57,452 bases of DNA from Candidatus Scalindua sp. SCAELEC01 (GCA_004282745.1 SHMT01000030.1:1-57452), one strand, 5' to 3'; positions 43,202 to 53,861 are shown, counted from the stretch's first letter. Translations and numbers: made by a program. Notes: generated from the letters alone by a model not told the origin.

Positions 43202-45028
43202 CTATTCAACAGTAACACTTTTAGCGAGGTTCCGCGGCTTGTCTACGTCACACCCTCGCATAACGGCCATATGGTAGGATAATAATTGAAGAGGGATTAC
43301 TGACAAGATAGGCGTTAATGCATCCACCGTTTCCGGAATATACAAAACATGTTCTACCATTTTTGAGATCTCACTGTCACCCTCGCTCGCAATAGCTATC
43401 ACTTTTCCACCTCGTGCCCGGATCTCCTCTATGTTGCTTAAAATCTTCGAATAGGTAGCATCTTTTGTGGCAATAAAGACAACAGGCATATTCTTGTCGA
43501 CCAGGGCTATTGGACCATGCTTCATTTCGGCTGCTGGATATCCCTCTGCATGGATATAAGAGATCTCTTTTAGTTTTAATGCCCCTTCCAACGCAACCGG
43601 ATAATTATACCCTCTCCCTAAATAAAGAATGTTTGAGCTGTCTTTATAAATGCGGGAAATTTCCTTAATTTTCTTGTCATTATTAAAGATGCTTTGCACC
43701 TGGCTGGGTACCTCTTTCAATTTTTTTACCAGCTCTTTGTCCAGATCCGTAGCTTTTCCACTGATTTGCCTTAAATGCATCGTAAGCAGAAACAGCGATA
43801 CAATCTGTGAAGTAAAGGCCTTTGTAGAAGCCACCCCGATTTCCGGTCCGGCGTGTAGGAATATACCGCAGTCCGATTCCCTTGCGATACTGCTTCCAAC
43901 GACATTACAAATTGCAAGAACAACTGCCCCTTTTCTCTTGGCTTCTCGAATCGCAGCCAGCGTGTCGGCCGTTTCTCCTGACTGGCTGATGGCTATTATC
44001 ATGGTGTTTTTTTCAATGATCGGGTCTCTGTACCGGAACTCTGAGGCGTATTCGACTTCTACAGGCATCCCCATCAGCTCCTCAAGCATATATTCACCAA
44101 TAAGTCCTGCGTGCCAGGATGTGCCGCAGGCAACAATTACCGATCGGTTAATGCTTCTAAGCAGTTCACATTTATCCTGCAGACCTCCCAGACGGACAAC
44201 ACTATTATCTGTCGTAAATCTTCCCAGCATGGTATCACGTAAGGTTTGCGGCTGTTCGTAAATCTCCTTCAACATGAAATGTTCGTATCCGCTCTTTTGT
44301 ACCTGATTGACATCCCACTGTATCTCTTCAATCCGCTTTGATATGGGAAGGCTGTCTATGTCAGTAGTTTTCATTGAATCCTTTGTAAGTACCACGAGTT
44401 CTCCATCATCCAGATAAACAACGTTCTTTGTATATTCAATAATTGCAGAGACGTCTGAAGTGACGAAATACTCTTCATTGCCGATACCGATAATCAACGG
44501 ACTTCCATGACGTGCCGCAACTAATTTTTCCGGTTCATCAAGATGGATTATGGCGAGGCCATAGGCCCCTTCAATCTCTTTCAAGGCATTTCTGACGGCG
44601 TCTTCAAGGTTGCCTTCATAATAGCTCTCGATAAAATGGACGATTACTTCGGTATCCGTTTCACTCTTTAAAATGTGCCCATTCTTTTGAAGCTTTGTCT
44701 TTAAATAGTTGTAATTTTCAATAATTCCATTATGAACAAGGGCTATCTTGTTGGCACAATCTACATGGGGGTGGGCATTTTTGTATGTCGGTGCACCGTG
44801 CGTCGCCCAACGGGTATGGATTATGCCAATGTTGCTTTCATCACAATTTCCATCCAACACCTTTTCTAACTCACTGATCCGTCCTACCGCTTTCTTACAC
44901 AAAATGACGCCATCCTCAATGACGGCTAATCCTGATGAATCATAGCCCCTATATTCTAACTTTTTTATTCCTGCAACAAGAATGGACTTTGCCTTGTTTT
45001 TCCCGATATACCCTACGATACCGCACAT
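43202..45028 (-). CDS. glmS: Glutamine:fructose-6-phosphate amidotransferase
   Basis: Makes glucosamine-6-phosphate from fructose-6-phosphate and glutamine, the entry to amino-sugar, peptidoglycan and lipid A synthesis. 608 aa, full length. Cys2 is the glutaminase nucleophile (MCGIVGYIG), with RGYDSSG and HTRWATHG. Two SIS isomerase domains follow (SQSGETADTLAAIREAK and EMKHGPIALVDK), ending in KSVTVE. A GGAG site precedes the ATG. The 359-bp upstream gap shows no glmS ribozyme that I could recognise. LpxD and a racemase-like protein in the window use related products. Confidence 0.97.
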   Translation of the reverse strand: MCGIVGYIGKNKAKSILVAGIKKLEYRGYDSSGLAVIEDGVILCKKAVGRISELEKVLDGNCDESNIGIIHTRWATHGAPTYKNAHPHVDCANKIALVHNGIIENYNYLKTKLQKNGHILKSETDTEVIVHFIESYYEGNLEDAVRNALKEIEGAYGLAIIHLDEPEKLVAARHGSPLIIGIGNEEYFVTSDVSAIIEYTKNVVYLDDGELVVLTKDSMKTTDIDSLPISKRIEEIQWDVNQVQKSGYEHFMLKEIYEQPQTLRDTMLGRFTTDNSVVRLGGLQDKCELLRSINRSVIVACGTSWHAGLIGEYMLEELMGMPVEVEYASEFRYRDPIIEKNTMIIAISQSGETADTLAAIREAKRKGAVVLAICNVVGSSIARESDCGIFLHAGPEIGVASTKAFTSQIVSLFLLTMHLRQISGKATDLDKELVKKLKEVPSQVQSIFNNDKKIKEISRIYKDSSNILYLGRGYNYPVALEGALKLKEISYIHAEGYPAAEMKHGPIALVDKNMPVVFIATKDATYSKILSNIEEIRARGGKVIAIASEGDSEISKMVEHVLYIPETVDALTPILSVIPLQLLSYHMAVMRGCDVDKPRNLAKSVTVE

Positions 45029-45387
45029 TATTTAATCTCCATTAAAAAAATATTTGCTCTTATTGGGGTAAACCTACACCCTCCTGTTACGCGGATGTCA
45101 CATTTATACTATATGGTTTTATAACCACTTACTGTAGCCTTTGTGTTATTCAACATTTGATGGTCCCACGTGAGTTTTGTCCCCTCAAGGTTTGCGATTA
45201 GCAACACGATGCTCTCAGTGGTGGGTAAAAGCATTTAATTTGAAACAACCAACTTTGCCTGCTCAGTCACTTGAAATATCGACACAATTGACCACATCCT
45301 TAGTCAAAGCGCTGAAAACTAGCAAAAAAATGAGAGTTAGGTAATTATGCGACTGGGATAAGAAAAGTAACGTAAAATTGAGAGATA
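45029..45387. other. Gap between glmS and plsC, no gene seen
   Basis: About 360 bp, AT-rich, with no convincing frame, RNA or repeat. It must hold the glmS promoter. Confidence 0.5.
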
Positions 45388-46170
45388 TTAGGTTTTTTCT
45401 TTACCGTATACCTGAATTAACTCATGAATACCAAGATTAATTTTATTCTGTGTATCATTTTGAAGCCGGATAGATTTTTCTTTTATGTTTCCTCCAGCAT
45501 AGTCTTTCGGAAACAGTGGCGTTAAAACTTTCTCATATATTGTCCCTTTGTTAAATGTCCAGGAGCTTTTGGGGGTAATATCTAGCCCTCCATACGAAGC
45601 AATCGGGATAATTGGCAAATCATATTTTATTGAAATACTAAACAGGCCACGTTTAAAATCGTTCATTTTGTAGCCTTTATCTTTTGTTCGTGTACCTTCA
45701 GGAAACGCAACCAAGTAGGGAGTCAAAGCTCCATTATCACAAACATGTTCTTTTAAACAGTTTGCAGCTTTTCGTAACTCCCTCCCTGTCATTTTATCAT
45801 CCTTATATATTTTTATCATACCCAAGGTTTCAATCCCCTTACCAAAAACCCAAATTCTAAAGAGTTCCTCCTTCGTACAAAACAACGATTTTCCGCCAAC
45901 TGTGTGTAAGATTGCAGGTATGTCCATTATTGATGTGTGGTTTTGGCAAATTATTGCGGGTTGTTTAATCACGTTTTCATGATTTAAAACGACAATATTT
46001 ACTTTGAGAAATTTCAATAACTGTTTTGTAAACGTGTGAGCACGATTGTATACCAAATCATGAGATTGTTTTCTTGCGAGGTCATACTCAATCTGGAGTC
46101 TACTCTTTGAAATCAGAAATGCAATTCCTGGTACGTGGTACAGCGCTGATTTTGGTGATAATTTTAACAT
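45388..46170 (-). CDS. plsC: 1-acylglycerol-3-phosphate acyltransferase (PlsC type)
   Basis: 260 aa. The HX4D catalytic motif is QNHTSIMDIP, and the substrate loop is FPEGTRTKDKG. GMIKIYKDD and PIIPIASYGG fit the PlsC fold. It acylates lysophosphatidic acid at the inner membrane to give phosphatidic acid. An amphipathic or hydrophobic N-terminus (ALYHVPGIAFLISKSRL) may anchor it. No clear ribosome-binding site. It is divergent from the exported protein gene at 46489. Confidence 0.9.
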   Translation of the reverse strand: MLKLSPKSALYHVPGIAFLISKSRLQIEYDLARKQSHDLVYNRAHTFTKQLLKFLKVNIVVLNHENVIKQPAIICQNHTSIMDIPAILHTVGGKSLFCTKEELFRIWVFGKGIETLGMIKIYKDDKMTGRELRKAANCLKEHVCDNGALTPYLVAFPEGTRTKDKGYKMNDFKRGLFSISIKYDLPIIPIASYGGLDITPKSSWTFNKGTIYEKVLTPLFPKDYAGGNIKEKSIRLQNDTQNKINLGIHELIQVYGKEKT

Positions 46171-46488
46171 TTATTTAAAAACGAGAAACTTAAATGAGAT
46201 GATAATGTTTTTCTAGTTGTAAGCCTGACAATGCCTTATGAGTGATATTCAATAAGCGTCAAGGAAATATATTACAGTATTTACTAACCAAATGAACGGT
46301 GTCTGCTGAAGTAGTGACAGTAAATTTATGCAATAAACACCCTATAGTATCAATAATATAAAAGATTATCAAAATCAAAAAATGAAAAATAATGAAAATT
46401 ACTCCTTTTATGACGATAAACAGTAAAGTACATAGCATAAGGCAAGGTATTTATTACTAAAAACGATAAAATAGAGGGAAATGAATAG

Positions 46489-47376
46489 ATGCGAAAATCA
46501 ATTAAAATTACTCTTATTAGCATATGCGTCCTTATCGGAATAATTGCTCCAATAAATTTTACATCATTAGTTTTTTGCTTTGGGTATGAATCTACATACG
46601 CTGCTACGATAAAAAGTTTAGTCAAATATCAGGCAGCAATTGAATGTATAAAAAATAAACAAACCGGAAAAGGAAGCGTTGTTTCAGAACATGTAAATGA
46701 AAAAAAAAGCGGGCACACTACAGTCAAGATGCTGGAGATTCCCGAAGATCAATTGAAAAATACGATACATCAGTGGGGAAATCTTGGTTACAAAATTAAT
46801 GAGGACACGATTAAAAATGATGCATTCGTTAAATATTTAATTAACCACACAGATATAAGGGCCTTTAGCTATACAGCAAAGGTCCCTTTCTTTTTCTTTC
46901 TTGTAAAAAAGGAGCTTGCAGAAAAAGTATTATATGGCGGAAAGATAAATAAATTTTTTAGGAAAATATCATTTCCAGGTTGGTTTCGCATTGCTGGTGC
47001 ACTTGATGAACAGGGTCATTATCAAAAAGGTTTTGAACATCTTGCTTCCGAAAAGCAAAACCTGATTAGCCTATTTGAGGGTGTTCTCTCTAAGACAGTA
47101 AATGACAGTTATACCATAGTAGAACTCTTCACCGATGTAAACGGAGTGAGAAAAGGGCAATTTAAGTTTTTTGAAACCTCTGAACAGTCAGAACCAACTT
47201 TTATTCAACCAATAGATACCATGGCGGCATTTGTATTAATTTATCTCAATCTAGTGGAAGAAGACCCCGGGGATAAAGGAATCAAAGAAGATCTCTCAAA
47301 ACCTATAGTTGAAAGATTAGCAACTCGAACCGGTTCACAACGAAAAATTGCTTTATTAAATCCAACTATACCCTAA
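46489..47376 (+). CDS. Exported protein of unknown function
   Basis: 295 aa with an N-terminal hydrophobic leader (ITLISICVLIGIIAPINF), possibly cleaved near TYA|AT. The rest is mixed alpha/beta with no family I recognise. Aromatic-rich stretches (AKVPFFFFLVKK, FFRKISFPGWFR) may be membrane-associated. The 318-bp region before it (46171-46488) contains no other gene. It is followed after 101 bp by another exported protein and the phosphatase on the same strand. Confidence 0.6.
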   Translation: MRKSIKITLISICVLIGIIAPINFTSLVFCFGYESTYAATIKSLVKYQAAIECIKNKQTGKGSVVSEHVNEKKSGHTTVKMLEIPEDQLKNTIHQWGNLGYKINEDTIKNDAFVKYLINHTDIRAFSYTAKVPFFFFLVKKELAEKVLYGGKINKFFRKISFPGWFRIAGALDEQGHYQKGFEHLASEKQNLISLFEGVLSKTVNDSYTIVELFTDVNGVRKGQFKFFETSEQSEPTFIQPIDTMAAFVLIYLNLVEEDPGDKGIKEDLSKPIVERLATRTGSQRKIALLNPTIP

Positions 47377-47477
47377 AAGTTCCTTAAACCAATCGCTTTC
47401 CATGAAACATATTCAGTTTTTTTGTGATAAATATGCGTCGTGCTTAATAAGAATCTATACTTCACTGGGAGACAAAA

Positions 47478-48191
47478 ATGAAGTTTGTGAATAAGAAAAA
47501 AATTATGAAATATTCTTGCATGAATAACCGGCTATTGCATAATTCAAGTTTTCTACCGATCATGTTTTTTGAAAATGGAAATAGATCTAATAGGTTTACT
47601 AATGTTTCTTTGGTTTTTTTCAATTCTTTCGTTCTGGTAGTATTTACATTAGGAATCTTAGTACAAACGGCGGTGGCGAATCAAGGGGATAATCATGTTG
47701 ATGTGCAACAGAATATTTTGAAAAAGAGCATAAAACCTGAAAGTCAGGACATCCCGGATGATGCTGAATGGAGATTATTCAAAGGAGATAAAAAACCCCA
47801 TTTTAAGTGGAACCATATTGGTTTTGACGATAAAATGTGGCTTCGAGGAAAGAGTGGTTTTGGCTATGGAAACAGAAAATCAAAATTTGAACTGAGTGAT
47901 ATGAGAGGCAATTATGATCACATATTTGTTCGCCGCGAGTTTACGGTAGATGACCCTGATGCAATAGAGAAAGTACTCCTAACCATAAATTCTGACGGGG
48001 CATTTATTGCCTATCTGAATGGGATTGAAATCATCCGAAACAAGCTTAGAATGAATGAGGAGTTGGACATTAGTGGCTTCACCCATGAGTTACTTCCTGG
48101 TACAAACGTGCTGAGTATAACAGGATTTAACAATAGGATTGGTAGTAAATATTTTACCTTCATACCCACGCTTAAGTTCATTAAAAGATAA
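47478..48191 (+). CDS. Exported protein with galactose-binding-like beta-sandwich
   Basis: 237 aa with a GGGAG ribosome-binding site. A hydrophobic segment at 48-66 (FFNSFVLVVFTLGILVQTAVA) after a long charged start suggests an exported or anchored protein; an internal start may be used. WRLFKGDKKPHFKWNHIGFD then KSGFGYGNRKSKFELSDM and YDHIFVRREFTV is the module often seen in planctomycete secreted enzymes, usually beside larger catalytic domains. Here it stands alone, 156 bp before the secreted alkaline phosphatase, and could be an accessory binding protein. Confidence 0.65.
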   Translation: MKFVNKKKIMKYSCMNNRLLHNSSFLPIMFFENGNRSNRFTNVSLVFFNSFVLVVFTLGILVQTAVANQGDNHVDVQQNILKKSIKPESQDIPDDAEWRLFKGDKKPHFKWNHIGFDDKMWLRGKSGFGYGNRKSKFELSDMRGNYDHIFVRREFTVDDPDAIEKVLLTINSDGAFIAYLNGIEIIRNKLRMNEELDISGFTHELLPGTNVLSITGFNNRIGSKYFTFIPTLKFIKR

Positions 48192-48347
48192 GGAATGCGA
48201 GTGAATTCTGTTCAGTTTCAAATACATTACAAAAACGTACAAAGTTTTTTTTAGAAAAAACAATGCATAATTGACTTGCCCGAATATGTCTTCTCATATT
48301 TGGTAAGATAGGTTTTTTTCTGATGGGCTGAAAGGAGTTATATTTTA

Positions 48348-51300
48348 ATGGGAAATAAAATTTCTGCCAACACAAATACAAAACAGAACCGCTGGTTTTT
48401 GCGATTCAGATTTTGTTTTTCACTCTTTTTCCTTTTCCTTCTTATCACGGAAGGTGCATACGGACAATGCTCTTCCAGTGCCAAGTACATTATTCTAATG
48501 ATTGCAGATGGAAATGGCATAAAGCATAATGAAGCCACTAATACCTATACGGGAACTATCCCCTATTACCAGACTGCTCCTGAATGGTCGAATTACTTTG
48601 TATCCACGTACCATTTCGGAGGTGATTATAACACAACAAGTTGTTGGAACGATTTCAATTACGTTATATCACAAAGTAGCACCAGAATAACTGATAGTGC
48701 TGCTGCAGCAAGCGCCATTTATTCAGGCACAAAGACGGCAAAAAAGAATATCAGTGTCACAGAGGATGATGTTGACCGTTTATTAAGCATAGGAGAGATT
48801 GCAAAGACATTGAATAAGGCAGTTGGCGCGGTTACGACGGTGCCCCTGTCACATGCAACACCAGGCGCCTGGACATCTCACAATGACCTTCGTACGAACG
48901 GATACGCTATTGCAGATGAGGGGCTTTTCGGAGACCCAAATACTACCGGAACATCGACCGAAAACTTGTATGCGGGTGGTCATGGACAAACATTCCCAAC
49001 AGTCGATGTCCTCATCGGGGACAGCAGGAGTGGGTACGTTAATACTGCCATTAGGAATAAGGTAGCAAATGATAATATTTATACCCTTGTGGAACGAATA
49101 ACGGGAGTGGACGGTGGTAGTGCCTTACTATCTGCAGCCAACACTTCCGGTGTAACCAAGCTTGCTGGTTTATTCGATCATATCTACCATACTGCCGACG
49201 ATTCCGCCTTTGCGGGAGATGTGTCTACTAATCCAAACCTGGAAAACCCGACACTTGTCGACAGTACCACTGCCGCCTTGACCGTTCTCAACCGTAATAC
49301 AAACGGATTTATACTCATGATTGAGGGAGGTGCTGTTGATTGGGCATCACACTCAAATATTATGGATGAGATGATAGGGGAAAAGAGAGATTTTGATGCG
49401 GCAGCGCAAGCGGTCATTGACTGGGTTGAAAACACTTCAAACGGTAGTAGTTGGAGCAACACACTGGTTATCATAACCGCTGACCATGAGACTGGTTATC
49501 TCACTACCGGCACAGGCTTTATTACAGATACATCAGATCCTCGTTACGACCCCAATGACCCACTGGGCACTTTTACTGACATAAACGACACTACCCTGGC
49601 ATTGGAAAAGATTGTTTCCGGTACCGGTGGAAGACGTGCAAGCTGGATAGATACGAATACTAATAACCTCATTGATGCTGGAGAGACGGTGTACTGGGTA
49701 TGGAATGATGGCAACCATTCAAACAGTTTGGTGCCACTCTATGTACGCGGTATTGGTGCTGGGCAGTTCGCGACCCATGCAACAGGCACTGACACGTATC
49801 GAGGGGCCTATCTTGACAACACAAATATTTTTGATGTGATGAATAGTGTAATTTTGAACGCACCCACAAACACATCACCGGTGTCCACTGCCGACTCTGC
49901 AACGACAGATGAAGATACCCTGATTACTATCAATGTGATAGCCAATGATTACGATATAGACGGTACCGTTGACCCCACGACGGTAACGATCTTAAGCGTG
50001 CCAAACCAAGGGACAGCAACACCGAAGGTAGATGGCACCGTGGATTATACACCTACTACGGGGTATGCGGGCCTGGATACCTTTACCTATACGGTGGATG
50101 ATGTTTGCGGTGGAAGTTCTAACATTTCAACAGTTACGGTGACGATCGATACTACCAACGTTGCCCCTACAGCGGTTAATGATCCAGAGATGACAACAGA
50201 GGATACCCTGGTAAATATTGACGTTTTAGGCAATGATACCGATTCCGACGGTACGATTGATCCTACTTCGGTAGCGATCGTAAGTGTACCGACCAATGGG
50301 ACGGCAGTGGCTCAGATAGATGGCACTGTAGATTACACACCGACAACTGGGTATACGGGTCAGGACACCTTTACCTATACGGTGGATGACAATCTGGGTG
50401 CAACCTCCAACGTAGCGACAGTGACGGTTACAGTAAATGCAACGAACGTAATCCCTGTAGCGGTTAATGATTCTGCGGCTACTACAGAGAATGCATTGGT
50501 AACTATTAACGTGACCGGCAATGATACCGATTCCGACGGTACGATTGATCCTGCTACAGTAACGATCATAAGCTTACCGACTAATGGGGCGGCAGTGGCT
50601 CAGGTGGATGGCACCGTGGATTATGCGCCTAATAACGGGTATACGGGCCAGGATACCTTTACCTATACGGTAGATGATAATTTAGGTGCAACTTCCAACG
50701 AGGCAACGGTGACCATAACCGTTAATTCAGGGGATACGCCTTGGATGGCCAGTCCAACACCAGCCTCAACAGTAACCACTTCAACTGTTCTCTTCCAGTG
50801 GAATGCGGGAACCCAGGAAAACCTGTACCGGCTACATGTTGGAACAAGTCCGGGTGGTAAAGACATTTTATGGCGAAACAACCTCTCTACTACATCGTAT
50901 ACGGTAACCGGTATCCCTATAAATGGGAATACTGTTTATGTACGGTTATGGTATAGAATTGGTACTCATTGGTCCTTTATCGATTATACGTACCAGACTC
51001 AAGATAGTGTCAATCAGCCACCGAGTGCGGTAGACGACCCGGGGACGACAACCGAGGAAACCCTGGTAACGATTAACGTGATAGGCAATGATACCGATTC
51101 TGACGGCACGATTGACCCTGATACGGTTACAATCGTAGCTGCGCCGACCAATGGGACTGCAGTGCCGAAGGTAGATGGCACAGTAGATTACACGCCTAAT
51201 ACAGGGTTTACGGGTCAGGATACCTTTACCTATACGGTAGATGATAATCTGGGTGCAATCTCCAACGTGGCGACAGTGACGGTTACGGTCAATGCGAACG

Positions 51301-53861
51301 TAGCCCCTGTGGCGGTTAACGATCCGGCGACAACAACAAAGGAAACTCTGATTAATATTAACGTTATCGGTAATGATACCGATTCCGACGGTACTATTGA
51401 TCCTGTTACAGTAACGATCATAAGTGTACCGACTAATGGGGCCGCTGTACCGAAGGTGGATGGCACCGTGGATTACACACCGACAACTGGGTATACGGGC
51501 CAGGATTCCTTTACCTATACGGTAGATGACAATCTGGGTGCAACATCCAACGTAGCGACAGTGACGGTTACAGTAAATGCAACGAACGTAGCCCCTGTAG
51601 CGGTTAATGATTCTGTAACTACCACAGAAAATTCCCTGGTAACTATTAACATCATAGGCAATGATACCGATTCGGACGGTACTATTGATGCTACTACGGT
51701 AGCGATCGTAAGTGTACCGAGCAATGGGTCTGCAGTCGCGAAGGTAGATGGCACCGTGGATTACACACCGACAACTGGGTATACGGGTCAGGATACCTTC
51801 ACCTATACGGTGGATGACAATCTGGGTGCAACATCCAACGTAGCGACAGTGACGGTTACAGTAAATGCAACGAACGTGGCTCCTGTAGCGGTTAATGATT
51901 CTGCGGTTACTACAGAGAATGCACTGGTAAATATTAACGTGATATCCAATGATACCGATTCAGACGGTACTATTGATCCAGCCACGGTGACGATCGTAGG
52001 TGTACCGACCAATGGGTCGGCAGTGTCCCTGGTGAATGGTACGGCAGACTATACGCCTAACACAGGATTTACGGGCCAGGATTCCTTTACCTATACGATA
52101 GATGACAACCTGGGCGCAACCTCCAATGTGACAACGGTGACCATAACCGTTAATTCAGGGGATACTCCTTGGATGGCCAGTCCAACACCAGACTCAACAG
52201 TAACCACTTCAACTGTTCTCTTCCAGTGGAATGCGGGAACCCAGGAAAACCTGTACCGGCTACATGTTGGAACAAGTCCGGGTGGTAAAGACATTTTATG
52301 GCGAAACAATCTCTCTACTACATCGTATACGGTAACCGGTATCCCTATAAATGGGAATACTGTTTATGTACGGTTATGGTATAGAATTGGTACCAAGTGG
52401 TCCTTTATCGATTATACGTACCAGACTCAAGATAGTGTCAATCAGCCACCGAGTGCGGTAAACGACCTGGGGTCGACAACTGAGGAAACCCTGGTAACGA
52501 TTAACGTGATAGGCAATGATACCGATTCTGACGGCACGATTGACCCTGCTACGGTTACAATCGTAGCTGCGCCGACCAATGGGACTGCAGTGCCGAAGGT
52601 AGATGGCACAGTAGATTACACGCCTAATACAGGGTTTACGGGTCAGGATACCTTTACCTATACGGTAGATGATAATCTGGGTGCAATCTCCAACGTGGCG
52701 ACAGTGACGGTTACGGTCAATGCGAACGTAGCCCCTGTGGCGGTTAACGATCCGGCGACAACAACAAAGGAAACTCTGATTAATATTAACGTTATCGGTA
52801 ATGATACCGATTCCGACGGTACTATTGATCCTGTTACAGTAACGATCATAAGTGTACCGACTAATGGGGCCGCTGTACCGAAGGTGGATGGCACCGTGGA
52901 TTACACACCGACAACTGGGTATACGGGCCAGGATTCCTTTACCTATACGGTAGATGACAATCTGGGTGCAACATCCAACGTAGCGACAGTGACGGTTACA
53001 GTAAATGCAACGAACGTAGCCCCTGTAGCGGTTAATGATTCTGTAACTACCACAGAAAATTCCCTGGTAACTATTAACATCATAGGCAATGATACCGATT
53101 CGGACGGTACTATTGATGCTACTACGGTAGCGATCGTAAGTGTACCAAGCAATGGGTCTGGAGTCGCGAAGGTAGATGGCACCGTGGATTACACACCGAC
53201 AACTGGGTATACGGGTCAGGATTCCTTCACCTATACGGTGGATGACAATCTGGGTGCAACATCCAACGTAGCGACAGTGGCGGTTACAGTAAATGCAACG
53301 AACGTGGCTCCTGTCGCGGTTAATGATTCTGCGGTTACTACAGAGAATGCACTGGTAAATATTAACGTGATATCCAATGATACCGATTCAGACGGTACTA
53401 TTGATCCAGCCACGATGACGATCGTAGGTGTACCGACCAATGGGTCGGCAGTGTCCCTGGTGAATGGTACGGCAGACTATACGCCTAACACAGGATTTAC
53501 GGGCCAGGATTCCTTTACCTATACGATAGATGACAATCTGGGTGCAACCTCCAATGTGGCAACGGTAACCATGACCGTTAATTCAGGGGATACTCCTTGG
53601 ATGGACAGTCCAACACCAGGCTCAACAGTAACAACATCTACTGTTCTCTTCCAGTGGAATGCGGGAACCCAGGAAAACCTGTACCGGATCCATGTTGGAA
53701 CAACTGGTCCGGGAAGTAAAAATATTTTAAAGCGAAATAACCTCTCTGAAACTTCGTATACGGTAACCGGTATCCCCATAACGGGGAATACTGTTTATGT
53801 ACGGTTATGGTATAGAATCGGTACCAAGTGGTCCTTTATCGATTATACGTACCAGACTTAG
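48348..53861 (+). CDS. Giant secreted alkaline phosphatase with cadherin-like repeats
   Basis: 1837 aa with an AAAGGAG ribosome-binding site and a signal peptide (about 1-39, EGAYG|Q). Residues about 42-500 are an alkaline phosphatase: IADGNG (Asp54), TDSAAAAS with nucleophile Ser117, SHATPGAW, EGGAVDWASH, TADHETGY and a late GNHSNS. Then come 11 repeats of about 95 aa of the bacterial cadherin-like/Big_9 type (APVAVND..GNDTDSDGTIDP..TGYTGQDTFTYTVDD), plus three copies of a 90-aa module (PWMASPTP..TVLFQWNAGTQENLYR..YVRLWYRIGTHWSFIDYTYQT), at about 796, 1272 and 1748. It is probably cell-surface or released, scavenging phosphate, with repeats as a stalk. The arrangement is repetitive at DNA level. 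Confidence 0.9.
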   Translation: MGNKISANTNTKQNRWFLRFRFCFSLFFLFLLITEGAYGQCSSSAKYIILMIADGNGIKHNEATNTYTGTIPYYQTAPEWSNYFVSTYHFGGDYNTTSCWNDFNYVISQSSTRITDSAAAASAIYSGTKTAKKNISVTEDDVDRLLSIGEIAKTLNKAVGAVTTVPLSHATPGAWTSHNDLRTNGYAIADEGLFGDPNTTGTSTENLYAGGHGQTFPTVDVLIGDSRSGYVNTAIRNKVANDNIYTLVERITGVDGGSALLSAANTSGVTKLAGLFDHIYHTADDSAFAGDVSTNPNLENPTLVDSTTAALTVLNRNTNGFILMIEGGAVDWASHSNIMDEMIGEKRDFDAAAQAVIDWVENTSNGSSWSNTLVIITADHETGYLTTGTGFITDTSDPRYDPNDPLGTFTDINDTTLALEKIVSGTGGRRASWIDTNTNNLIDAGETVYWVWNDGNHSNSLVPLYVRGIGAGQFATHATGTDTYRGAYLDNTNIFDVMNSVILNAPTNTSPVSTADSATTDEDTLITINVIANDYDIDGTVDPTTVTILSVPNQGTATPKVDGTVDYTPTTGYAGLDTFTYTVDDVCGGSSNISTVTVTIDTTNVAPTAVNDPEMTTEDTLVNIDVLGNDTDSDGTIDPTSVAIVSVPTNGTAVAQIDGTVDYTPTTGYTGQDTFTYTVDDNLGATSNVATVTVTVNATNVIPVAVNDSAATTENALVTINVTGNDTDSDGTIDPATVTIISLPTNGAAVAQVDGTVDYAPNNGYTGQDTFTYTVDDNLGATSNEATVTITVNSGDTPWMASPTPASTVTTSTVLFQWNAGTQENLYRLHVGTSPGGKDILWRNNLSTTSYTVTGIPINGNTVYVRLWYRIGTHWSFIDYTYQTQDSVNQPPSAVDDPGTTTEETLVTINVIGNDTDSDGTIDPDTVTIVAAPTNGTAVPKVDGTVDYTPNTGFTGQDTFTYTVDDNLGAISNVATVTVTVNANVAPVAVNDPATTTKETLININVIGNDTDSDGTIDPVTVTIISVPTNGAAVPKVDGTVDYTPTTGYTGQDSFTYTVDDNLGATSNVATVTVTVNATNVAPVAVNDSVTTTENSLVTINIIGNDTDSDGTIDATTVAIVSVPSNGSAVAKVDGTVDYTPTTGYTGQDTFTYTVDDNLGATSNVATVTVTVNATNVAPVAVNDSAVTTENALVNINVISNDTDSDGTIDPATVTIVGVPTNGSAVSLVNGTADYTPNTGFTGQDSFTYTIDDNLGATSNVTTVTITVNSGDTPWMASPTPDSTVTTSTVLFQWNAGTQENLYRLHVGTSPGGKDILWRNNLSTTSYTVTGIPINGNTVYVRLWYRIGTKWSFIDYTYQTQDSVNQPPSAVNDLGSTTEETLVTINVIGNDTDSDGTIDPATVTIVAAPTNGTAVPKVDGTVDYTPNTGFTGQDTFTYTVDDNLGAISNVATVTVTVNANVAPVAVNDPATTTKETLININVIGNDTDSDGTIDPVTVTIISVPTNGAAVPKVDGTVDYTPTTGYTGQDSFTYTVDDNLGATSNVATVTVTVNATNVAPVAVNDSVTTTENSLVTINIIGNDTDSDGTIDATTVAIVSVPSNGSGVAKVDGTVDYTPTTGYTGQDSFTYTVDDNLGATSNVATVAVTVNATNVAPVAVNDSAVTTENALVNINVISNDTDSDGTIDPATMTIVGVPTNGSAVSLVNGTADYTPNTGFTGQDSFTYTIDDNLGATSNVATVTMTVNSGDTPWMDSPTPGSTVTTSTVLFQWNAGTQENLYRIHVGTTGPGSKNILKRNNLSETSYTVTGIPITGNTVYVRLWYRIGTKWSFIDYTYQT
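50733..53588 (+). repeat. Two tandem 1428-bp units inside the phosphatase gene
   Basis: Unit 1 is 50733-52160 and unit 2 is 52161-53588, an exact 1428-bp period (476 codons). By eye they differ at only about two dozen positions. Each holds one 90-aa module plus four cadherin-like repeats. A third copy of the module only, more diverged, ends the gene (53589-53861). Confidence 0.9.

Noticed and set aside
45029-45387. Possible glmS ribozyme or riboswitch near glmS
   Set aside because: No recognisable ribozyme core upstream of the start; GlmS control here cannot be claimed.
49862-53580. Regular repeats that could suggest a CRISPR or satellite array
   Set aside because: The repeats are in frame, about 285 bp long and encode cadherin-like domains of the phosphatase; there are no short repeats with unique spacers.
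50087-53779. Series of 64-86 aa minus-strand ORFs across the phosphatase repeats
   Set aside because: They recur with the repeat period and are antisense shadows of the coding strand, with no ribosome-binding sites or recognisable domains.
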